From Cupriavidus laharis (GTDB lineage Bacteria > Pseudomonadota > Gammaproteobacteria > Burkholderiales > Burkholderiaceae): a stretch of DNA of 64,000 nucleotides. Position 1 is the first letter of the stretch. Each line of letters opens with the position of its first letter. The stretch covers positions 62,001-126,000 of the forward strand of contig NZ_CAJZAI010000012.1 of assembly GCF_914271435.1 (NCBI RefSeq), given 5' to 3'. The notes beneath the pieces were generated by a model, which worked only from the letters and a program-made list of their open reading frames with translations, did no database searches and had not been told where the DNA came from. The position numbers and the translations under genes were made by a program. Below, in pieces: positions 1-6,564 of this stretch.

Positions 1-216
1 CCGCGGGCCTGGGGCCACCCTGCAGTCCAAGGGCAATGGCGCCACGAATAGCGAGAACGGTCGACGGGCATGGGAAATCTGGATCGAGCTGGTAAGCTTG
101 CATGAAGGGAAGTCCGATTGGTTCAAAGTTTGTGTTCGAGTCGAGGCAGGGGGCCTCGCGAAAGAGCTCTCGACAGGTCCGCTTCTGCATAGGCGGCGGC
201 AACATGCGGGAAGAGT
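1..216. other. Left edge, no supported gene
   Basis: No reading frame here has a convincing start, ribosome site or recognisable protein. It lies 3' of the decayed DUF5131 gene on the minus strand and may hold the end of a further unit cut off by the window. Confidence 0.4.
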
Positions 217-760
217 TCAAGCTGCGCTACGGTCGACCTCCCCAGTCGTTGGTGGAAAAGCGTGATGCTTCACCCCGTCTAGGAGGCGGCCAGCGGCCTT
301 CTTGCCGACTCGCCGTATAGCGCACCGATTGTCGGCATCCTGGTCCGTGGCTTGCTTTGACGAAATCGCGCCGCTGCATGGCATGAGCGTTGCCGATACG
401 CTTGGTCAGGAGAAGCCAATCGAGATTAGGCGTGTCAGCAATTAGCTGCAGCAGGTCGAGCCGCCAGCCGGGGTCAACGGCGTTATCGAAGACGTCTGCC
501 AGGCTGGCACAAAAGACTCGCTGCCGGCGCCCGTGTTGTGCAAAGAATTCCGCATGCGACCTGTTCCATTGCAGCGGCTTTCGCCAGTTCGCTACCGACG
601 TCCGGCGGCGCTGGGCACCAGGGCCCCATTGAACCTGATGCAGGCGCGTATCCATCATGGCCTCGGCGTAACAGTGATCGCAGCCCGGCGACACCTTTGT
701 GCATCCGGACCATGGATTGAACGTGTGGTCGGTCCACTCAATCTTGCTGTTCTGGCTCAC
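217..760 (-). pseudogene. Decayed phage gp37/gp68-type (DUF5131) protein
   Basis: The N-terminal ~130 residues are typical of the gp37/gp68 (DUF5131) family: SKIEWTDHTFNPWSGCTKVS with a CxxxxxxxCxxCYAE cysteine cluster, then LLLTKR. After that the frame runs into unrelated residues and stops at about 177 aa. The family's C-terminal signature (RVGKKAAGRLLDG followed by FP) is present just downstream in another frame and ends near 217. The middle of the protein, roughly 90 residues compared with full-length relatives of 250 aa or more, is missing. This is therefore an internal deletion plus frameshift rather than a short functional variant. The family has radical-SAM-like cysteines and is common on phages and plasmids; its function is not established. 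The start overlaps the end of the upstream gene by ATGA, so it was once the last cistron of the minus-strand operon. Confidence 0.8.
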
Positions 761-1332
761 GCGGCCTCCTTTTTGGCGGTGCTGCCGTCGACAGAGGCTT
801 CAAGTTCAGCAGCATCGATCGCAGCAATCGCGTCCGCCGCGGCCATGTACGCCCGCTCGCGTGCCTTCTCGTCGGCATGCCCCCTGCCTGCTTCAAATGC
901 AAACGGCATATCGATCATGGCTTGCAGTGCTGCCCTGGCTTGGGCAAGTGCTGCCTGATGGGAATTCCGGGCGGCCTTCAAACTGGCAACTTCTGCGCGC
1001 AGGATTGCGCTGATATGCATGGCTTCGATCGACCGTTGCAACTGTTCGCGCAGCAAGGCTCGGCCGTGCTCCGCGCTCGCGGCGTCAGCCGCCAGGGACC
1101 CCAGTACGTCCCGCGGCACATAGTCCAACGCGCCGTCGCCGAAATAGAACCGATTGCCATACGATCGCTCTTTCCAGAAATTGTCGTGGCTGGCCCAGCG
1201 AAGCAGGCAATCGTGTTGCTTAAGTATGCCGCCGGCGGTGATCTCGAGGTCGTCAGCGGCTGCTGGCGTATCCTCGGGCGAGGCGCTGTCGGAGCCCTGA
1301 TGGTTCGAGGGGGAAGGGATATATGCGGGCAT
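757..1332 (-). CDS. Hypothetical protein with alanine-rich coiled coil
   Basis: A 191-aa soluble protein that I do not recognise. Residues ~100-175 are alanine/arginine-rich and predicted helical, likely a coiled coil, while the N-terminus is proline/serine-rich and probably disordered. It lies between the FtsK-gamma protein and the decayed DUF5131 gene and overlaps the latter by ATGA, so the two were translationally coupled. A perfect 7-bp inverted repeat (1346-1352 with 1360-1366) sits just upstream of the start on the minus strand, reminiscent of the hairpins in front of many plus-strand genes in this window. No signal peptide or membrane segment is visible. Confidence 0.6.
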   Translation of the reverse strand: MPAYIPSPSNHQGSDSASPEDTPAAADDLEITAGGILKQHDCLLRWASHDNFWKERSYGNRFYFGDGALDYVPRDVLGSLAADAASAEHGRALLREQLQRSIEAMHISAILRAEVASLKAARNSHQAALAQARAALQAMIDMPFAFEAGRGHADEKARERAYMAAADAIAAIDAAELEASVDGSTAKKEAA

Positions 1333-1377
1333 GGTTTATCTAAGGCACCGGCAGGAGGCGCCGGTGATGCAACCAGC

Positions 1378-1908
1378 CTACGCCGAAGGTTTGCCTGTCA
1401 AGGCAGCATCCGGAAGTAGGCCGGTCGATGTCGAAAGGGCTGGATCCCCATCCTGAGCGGCCCCGGCATGCGTCGCGGGGCGGAAGCACTGCACTGGGAA
1501 GTCCAGCAGCTCCGCACAGGCACACGTCGGCGAGCACGGGCCGTCGATCGGCGTCTCGGTGGCCAGCCCGTAGCGCAGCGCTTCGGCCCGAAGGACGTCG
1601 GGATTGAGGTCGCCGGCCTGGAGTGCCCGGATGACCGTCCGTGCGAAGCCTCGTAAGGATGCCAATTCGCTCCCGATGGCACTTGGCGCGTAGAGGTAGA
1701 GCCCGCCTTGCGTCGGCAGCACGAAGGTGGTCTCGCTGGCCATGCGGGCGAGCAAGCGGCACGCAGCCTCGTAGCCAATCCGCAGGCGACGCTGGACCAG
1801 CGATATCGAGGCCGCCCTAAAGGTGTGGACCAGGTCGATGGCTTCGACGTAGGCCGCCTCGAAGGCTTCGGGCGAAGACAACTGCGGGTCGCGGCGGCAC
1901 TTCGTCAT
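1378..1908 (-). CDS. Stand-alone FtsK-gamma (winged helix) domain protein
   Basis: A 176-aa protein whose residues ~15-75 match the FtsK/SpoIIIE gamma domain, the winged helix that reads KOPS sequences: an alternating AxxLVHxxRAASISLVQRRLRIGY core, then AxRLLARM and a wing ending in YLYAP. No ATPase motor or membrane anchor is present. The C-terminal half is unrelated and includes a CSPTCAC cluster. The ATG at 1908 is chosen because GGAGGG lies about 8 nt upstream; the ORF can be opened further only with TTG. It overlaps the stop of the upstream gene by ATGA. Family knowledge implies sequence-specific DNA binding. Whether it binds host KOPS or replicon sites is inference. Confidence 0.7.
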   Translation of the reverse strand: MTKCRRDPQLSSPEAFEAAYVEAIDLVHTFRAASISLVQRRLRIGYEAACRLLARMASETTFVLPTQGGLYLYAPSAIGSELASLRGFARTVIRALQAGDLNPDVLRAEALRYGLATETPIDGPCSPTCACAELLDFPVQCFRPATHAGAAQDGDPALSTSTGLLPDAALTGKPSA

Positions 1909-2516
1909 GCTCTCGCCCTCCAAAAGATCGACTCAACGGCGGGCAACAGATCCCGCACGGGCTGATCCGGATCCGCGCGCAGCAGAGACAGTACTTCCGC
2001 AATCAGGCCGCCATGCATTGGAGGCAAGACCGCCCCGCCTGCATGGCTGCGGCGGATCATGCAGTCGTCGGGATCGCGCATGCCGCCGGGAAAGTCACGG
2101 GAGAGCCAGCGCAGGAATCCATCGCGGCGCCCCGGCTGGTAGGCACCAATTCGGGCTACTTCGTTGTAGACCTGGCGGGCTGTGGTCAGATGCGCTTCCT
2201 GGCACTCTGTCGTGAGTCCGCCGAAGCGCGGGTTCAGGCAGGCGGCGATGCTGACCAGGAGAGCGACGTCGGGCACCAAGGGCAAAATACCGGCGGGCGC
2301 CGCTAGCGTCGCCGGGGGCCCGAAGCACTGTTTGCAGTCCTCGAAGCCGTTGACGTAGGCTGTCGTGGCGGCACGGCGGATAACGGCCTCGCCGGAAGCG
2401 ACGTCCTGCGGCAGCCGGTGGTAGAGCTCCAATGCGTCTCGTACCTGTCGTTCGGTAAGAGGGCCGCGGGGCAGCTGAGCAGGCCGGCTGAGTGTGGCGT
2501 TTCGTTGTCGATGCAT
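1905..2516 (-). CDS. Hypothetical protein
   Basis: A 203-aa soluble protein that I do not recognise. The N-terminus is basic, and residues ~25-120 look helical with a conserved-looking CKQC pair and a hydrophobic stretch LPLVPDVALLVSIAACL that is too short and polar-flanked to be a sure membrane segment. It sits in a compact minus-strand operon between the DUF1173-like gene (60 nt upstream) and the FtsK-gamma gene, whose start it overlaps by ATGA. A GGA motif lies about 10 nt upstream of the chosen ATG. Confidence 0.65.
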   Translation of the reverse strand: MHRQRNATLSRPAQLPRGPLTERQVRDALELYHRLPQDVASGEAVIRRAATTAYVNGFEDCKQCFGPPATLAAPAGILPLVPDVALLVSIAACLNPRFGGLTTECQEAHLTTARQVYNEVARIGAYQPGRRDGFLRWLSRDFPGGMRDPDDCMIRRSHAGGAVLPPMHGGLIAEVLSLLRADPDQPVRDLLPAVESIFWRARA

Positions 2517-2575
2517 GAGAGAGCGTTCCTGCGCGAAGTTGAGATGGAGTCCAGCCTAGCGATTGGCCGGGCAAG

Positions 2576-3808
2576 TCAAGTTCCGGTCGCCCTGATGGAG
2601 CGCCGTGCAGCCGGTGCTGGCAGTTGAACCGCGGCCAGAGGTTCCGCTGTCGGCACCCATTCAACGATAGGGATGCCACTTTCCCGGTAATGAGCGCGCT
2701 TCTGCGCCGTCCGCTGGTCGTACTCGGGTTGCCCGGCGAGACCAAGCACTTCGATCACCGTCTCGGGCGCGGTGTCGGTCAGGCGGAAGTCGGGGTGGAT
2801 GGGTGCATTGTCGACATGCCGCAAGGGCTTCTCGAAAGCGCGACCTTCGCCCACCAGGCGATCCGCCATTGCGGCCTCATACGAAGAATCGCAGGGGATG
2901 AACTGCACGTTGGCCAGCATCGCTGCCGCGTCCATCACATTGAGATAACCCTGCCGAGACTTCTCGAAGACCAGCACAACGACACAGCGCAGGTCCTCGC
3001 GGCCGATGCCGGTGAGGGCGATCTTGTATTTTTGCTGGAACTGCTCATAGAGTTGGGTGGACAGGAAGTACCAATGCCGGGCCTGTCGCAGCTTGAGTTG
3101 ACCGCCGTGCGGGCTGGGTCGAAGCACATCGACCTCGCCGAGGATGAGGCGACGCTGGTAGCCGTCCTTATCGATGCTCGCGCCGTCATGAAAGGCCTCC
3201 AGCTCCGCCGCCAGGTCAGCCTTGCGTGCCTCATCCCACCGCTCCATGATGTGAAGGACCTCGCTCCCGGGGCGGCCATTAATCTTGCACTCGGCCATCT
3301 CGGCCACCAGTCGCGACCAGCAGGCATTCCAGCCACGGCGTCCGCGGCCCGGCCAGATGTGAAGTCCTGCGGACTGCCAGGCGTACTGCAGGAAGCCGAG
3401 CAATGGTGCGGCGCGCCGCTGAGTACGAGTAGCCGAAGTTGATGACTGGCTGGGCGATTTCAGGCCGCCTGCAGCGACTTTCAACGCGACGTCGAGCCGC
3501 ATGTCATGGATGCCGCCGGTGAACTGGAAGGCGTCGCGCTTCGTCGTGGTGCCGTTCAGGCGGGTAGACCGTTCGAGGAACGGGCAGCCCTCACGATGCG
3601 GTCGCGGGTCGTCCGGCCAGCGTGCCAGGATGAAGATCTTGCCGTGAGCGCGAACCACCAGCTTCGGCCTTGGTGAGGTCATGTTGCAGCCGCATTCCGC
3701 GTAACCGCGGAGCTTCTTGGCAAATTCCAGCTGCCGCGCATAGTCCGCGGGGAATTCAAGAACCTTTTCCAGGTCCAGTTCGTCACTGCCGATCCGAATC
3801 GTGGTCAT
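2576..3808 (-). CDS. DUF1173-like protein with PD-(D/E)XK-like C-terminus
   Basis: A 410-aa protein. The N-terminal ~90 residues resemble DUF1173 plasmid proteins: an ECGC cysteine motif, a KLVVRAHGKIFILARWPDD strand pair and then H-x3-C-P-F as a likely zinc site. The C-terminus (~330-400) has HPDFRL, a strand ending EVLG, then YDQRTAQKRAHYRESG, which is the layout of PD-(D/E)XK nuclease-like domains such as DUF559 or Vsr (D in PDF, E in EVLG, a later QxxK). The canonical ExK lysine is not obvious, so catalysis is uncertain. It lies 25 nt downstream of the UvrD-like helicase; a helicase/nuclease-like pair is suggestive of DNA processing but function is not known for this family. Confidence 0.65.
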   Translation of the reverse strand: MTTIRIGSDELDLEKVLEFPADYARQLEFAKKLRGYAECGCNMTSPRPKLVVRAHGKIFILARWPDDPRPHREGCPFLERSTRLNGTTTKRDAFQFTGGIHDMRLDVALKVAAGGLKSPSQSSTSATRTQRRAAPLLGFLQYAWQSAGLHIWPGRGRRGWNACWSRLVAEMAECKINGRPGSEVLHIMERWDEARKADLAAELEAFHDGASIDKDGYQRRLILGEVDVLRPSPHGGQLKLRQARHWYFLSTQLYEQFQQKYKIALTGIGREDLRCVVVLVFEKSRQGYLNVMDAAAMLANVQFIPCDSSYEAAMADRLVGEGRAFEKPLRHVDNAPIHPDFRLTDTAPETVIEVLGLAGQPEYDQRTAQKRAHYRESGIPIVEWVPTAEPLAAVQLPAPAARRSIRATGT

Positions 3809-3833
3809 TCGAGTTCATTCCTCTGGAGGTAGG

Positions 3834-5294
3834 TCAAACGCTTGCATCGCGGAACACCGCTTGCAGGCTGTGATCGATCCTCGAAATGTCGAGTGTGTGC
3901 TGGGCCCGGGTCAGTGCGACATAGAGCAAGCGCTTCTCGTCGGCGGCCAGCGTTTCGCGACCGTCGTCCTCGCGGCGAAAGCGGAAATCGTCGGCCAGGG
4001 TGACGGTGGGCCATTCCAGGCCTTTGGCGCGGTGCACGGTCGATACGACGTAGTCGGCCTGCTCCTCCGGAGCGATGGCGGCCAACAATTGGCGCAGGTA
4101 GGCGGGGCCTTGCTCATCGATGAGCTTGACCAGCGGCTGTAGGTCCCGCCCGGCGAAGGATTCGGCGTATTCCTGCACGTCGCGCCAGTTTTCGAAAAGG
4201 GAAAGGGCGGCCGGGTAGTGCGTGCGCTGGCCGGCGCGCAGGCGCTCCGCGCCGTCGATGAAGGCTACTAGCTCCTCCTTCTTCGTCCGGGCAGCGACCC
4301 TGTCGCCGCGTTGCAGGCCCTCGGCCACCGTGGCAAGCAAGGTGGTGTTCTTGCGGCACAGGATGGCGTTTGGACGAATTTCACCGGGCGCTGCGTGCCG
4401 AATGACACGGGAGGGGAGAGCGGCCTGCCCACGTACCGGAACGTCCTCATCCATCAGGCACAGCATGCGGCTGGCAAGCTTTGCGATGGCGTTACCGAAC
4501 CGGAAAGACTCGGTGAGTCCCTTCATCGGTGCCCTAATGTGGTCCATCGCGTTGACGGCGCCGCGCCACTCGTAGATTTGCTGGTACGGATCGCCCACGT
4601 AGACGACTTGGGACGACTGCCCGCGTAGCACCGACAGCATCAACCCATCGGCGTCCTGGGCCTCATCGAACAAGATGAAATCGGCCGGGATGCGCGGACG
4701 ACTGAGCTGCCAGAGCTTGACATACGTCGCGTGACTGACGGCGGCCACACCCCTCGGATCGATGCTCTCGCGCCAAAGCGTTTGCACGTGTGGAAGTAGT
4801 TCCTCGCGAAGCGCTTCGGCCAACTCCTCGTCGATCAGAGGGTCGACCGGGATATGCCATGCCTGGGGCTCGGCCTGCGCCGACGAGCAGAAGCGCGCCA
4901 CGCCGTCCATCACCATGCGGCCCAGTTTGCCGGTGGTCAGTTCGACGGTCTTACCGATGGTCGTCGGTAGCTTCAGTGGGCCAAGGCCGTAGCGCATGGC
5001 CATGCTGTGGGCGGGCTCCACCGGGTAATTAAGCTTGCGCGTAATTTCCTGGGAGGTCGAGCCGAACGCAAGCGAATGCACGGTCCGACAACGCGTGTTT
5101 GCGGGGAACTTGCGCTGGGCTTCCTGGGCGATGTCCTTGTTGAAGGCCAGATACAGGCCGCGTGCGCGCGGCCGGGCCTCAGACGCCATCCGCAAAAACG
5201 TCGTCTTGCCGGCGCCGGCGTAGGCTTTGACCTTGAGCGGGCCGCCGGCGGCCACTGCGCCGACCGCTTCGGTTTGTTCCTGAGTTGGCCGCAT
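3834..5294 (-). CDS. UvrD/Rep-family superfamily 1 DNA helicase
   Basis: A 486-aa SF1A helicase. Motifs seen in order: Q motif (TQEQTEAV, residues ~4-11), Walker A (AYAGAGKTT, ~24-32), Walker B/II (FDEAQD), motif III (GDPYQQIYEWRG), motif IV/V (STVHRAKGLEW) and motif VI (LLYVALTRAQ). It is shorter than UvrD (~720 aa) and closer in size to the small F-box-like/phage UvrD group. It should couple ATP hydrolysis to 3'-5' unwinding. The ATG at 5294 is chosen over an upstream in-frame ATG at 5531, because the extra 79 residues overlap the preceding gene and have no helicase similarity. It begins 3 nt after the stop of the upstream 148-aa gene. Confidence 0.85.
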   Translation of the reverse strand: MRPTQEQTEAVGAVAAGGPLKVKAYAGAGKTTFLRMASEARPRARGLYLAFNKDIAQEAQRKFPANTRCRTVHSLAFGSTSQEITRKLNYPVEPAHSMAMRYGLGPLKLPTTIGKTVELTTGKLGRMVMDGVARFCSSAQAEPQAWHIPVDPLIDEELAEALREELLPHVQTLWRESIDPRGVAAVSHATYVKLWQLSRPRIPADFILFDEAQDADGLMLSVLRGQSSQVVYVGDPYQQIYEWRGAVNAMDHIRAPMKGLTESFRFGNAIAKLASRMLCLMDEDVPVRGQAALPSRVIRHAAPGEIRPNAILCRKNTTLLATVAEGLQRGDRVAARTKKEELVAFIDGAERLRAGQRTHYPAALSLFENWRDVQEYAESFAGRDLQPLVKLIDEQGPAYLRQLLAAIAPEEQADYVVSTVHRAKGLEWPTVTLADDFRFRREDDGRETLAADEKRLLYVALTRAQHTLDISRIDHSLQAVFRDASV

Positions 5295-5296
5295 GC

Positions 5297-5743
5297 TTAG
5301 ACAGGCAGTGCTTCCTGCACCGGCGTCGCAGCGACGCGGGCAGTGCGTGTGGCATCGTATCGGGCTTCGCAATCTGCGACGCGGCGCGCCTGGTTGCCGC
5401 TTTCCACGTCCACCATCCAAGAGAAGTACGTGGAGGTGGTCGGGCCCGCCCATGTGGCCCACTTGGTGCGGATGACGGCCCTCACTTCCTCCGGCTGGGC
5501 GAAAAAGATGCGGCGCGCGTCGCGCCAGCACTTTGCGTGGAAGGAGCGCATGCTTTGCTCAAATGATTCCCCACGCGCGGTACGGCGTGCCAGCTCCGCA
5601 TCCACCGAATGCTGCTCGGCAGCCACGTGATCGGCAAACAGTGGATAGCGGTCACGCTCGCGGGCCTGCTTGCGAGCAAACGCGGCTTGCCGGCGGGCAA
5701 TGAAATCGACCGGATTGTGGCGTTCGTAACGAGTGAAGCGCAT
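5297..5743 (-). CDS. Hypothetical protein, first gene of minus-strand operon
   Basis: A 148-aa basic, mostly helical soluble protein that I do not recognise. It has many aromatic/arginine residues (MRFTRYERHNPVDFIARR at the N-terminus; KCWRDARRIFF in the middle). It heads the seven-gene minus-strand cluster and is divergent from the gene at 5927. Tight spacing to the UvrD-like helicase (2 nt) suggests co-expression and possibly a joint role. Confidence 0.65.
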   Translation of the reverse strand: MRFTRYERHNPVDFIARRQAAFARKQARERDRYPLFADHVAAEQHSVDAELARRTARGESFEQSMRSFHAKCWRDARRIFFAQPEEVRAVIRTKWATWAGPTTSTYFSWMVDVESGNQARRVADCEARYDATRTARVAATPVQEALPV

Positions 5744-5862
5744 GGTATCGATTGGGACGATGTGGCGATCGATTTAGCTTATCGACTCCGCGGCAGAGTC
5801 AAGGCTGCTTCTGGACCCATCGCGGCAAGCACCATTTTCGGGGCGAAGAGGCACGAATCGGC

Positions 5863-5898
5863 CGGCGAAAGGCGTATGATTTCGCTCGTCTTTCGCCG
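5863..5898. promoter_or_regulatory. Inverted repeat between divergent genes
   Basis: A perfect 9-bp inverted repeat (CGGCGAAAG at 5863-5871, CTTTCGCCG at 5890-5898) lies upstream of the gene at 5927. A TATGAT -10-like hexamer sits inside its loop. It could be an operator or a leader hairpin; the sequence alone does not decide. Confidence 0.4.
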
Positions 5899-5926
5899 AA
5901 TAGCGCATATTTCAACCAAAGTCTCC

Positions 5927-6406
5927 ATGAAGGAAGTCAACCTCGGTAATCGGCCGCGCGACGAGCGAAATCACATCGCCCCGGGCGAGCCGCTTTACCG
6001 CGAAGTCGCCACCATTGATGCACTGACCTACCGGCGCCTGCTGGATCGGGTCTTCTGGCACCCGCCCGCCGACGTGTTGCGCTTTGAAGTACGCGCCATC
6101 CCGTCGGAGAAGGGCAGTGAGTACACGGTCACAGCGATCATGGGCGGCCTGGGCGAGGTCTGGTTCGATGCCGATGCTGTTCCCGCTCGTTGGGATGCCA
6201 TTTCGACGTTCGAGTTGTCGTGGTCGCTATCGCAACTGCACGCGGCGCAGCACGGGCTGGACCTGCGAGGCTTTGAGAAGCCCGGTGGCAAGCCGGGGAA
6301 TGAGCGCATGCCGGACTATTCATCGGTCCAGGACCCCGCCGAGGTCGCGCGTCATCGATGGAACGTTGTGAACCGGCTGCGCAAGGCGGAAATCACGTTG
6401 AAGTAA
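5927..6406 (+). CDS. Hypothetical protein
   Basis: A 159-aa soluble protein that I do not recognise: a mixed alpha/beta pattern with VLRFEVRAIP, EYTVTAIMGGLGEVWFDADAVPARWD and a helical C-terminus ending in RHRWNVVNRLRKAE. A longer in-frame extension to 5609 exists but runs through the divergent promoter region and the repeat at 5863-5898, so the ATG at 5927 is preferred. It is distantly reminiscent, in the tryptophan-rich FDADAVPxxWD segment, of the 161-aa protein at 8823 (VFDESMLPMNWD...AELTW versus WFDADAVPARWD...FELSW), which suggests that the two are paralogues. Confidence 0.6.
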   Translation: MKEVNLGNRPRDERNHIAPGEPLYREVATIDALTYRRLLDRVFWHPPADVLRFEVRAIPSEKGSEYTVTAIMGGLGEVWFDADAVPARWDAISTFELSWSLSQLHAAQHGLDLRGFEKPGGKPGNERMPDYSSVQDPAEVARHRWNVVNRLRKAEITLK

Positions 6407-6417
6407 AGGTCGGGGAC

Positions 6418-6564
6418 TTTATCGCCGGCCGGCTTTGCGCTATTCTGCGGGCTACTTCCGCGTCTCAGACGCATCGACCTGCCGACCCGTCGGCACACAG
6501 CTTTTTTCACCCGTTGGGGCTTTGTCCCCACGGGGCATGGCTCCATCTTCCGTTTGGAGCCATC
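6418..6564 (+). promoter_or_regulatory. Leader copy 1: promoter plus structured 5' leader
   Basis: TTTATC (6418-6423), 17 nt, TATTCT (6441-6446), 13 nt, then the invariant hairpin GCGTC-tca-GACGC (6460-6472) and ATCGACCT. A second hairpin follows (6481-6494, GCCGAC/GTCGGC), then ACAGC and six T. A third stem (GGGG/CCCC) comes next. The last stem, ATGGCTCC (6537-6544) with GGAGCCAT (6556-6563), buries the Shine-Dalgarno GGAG one base before the ATG at 6565. This is the first of eight related leaders. Confidence 0.75.
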
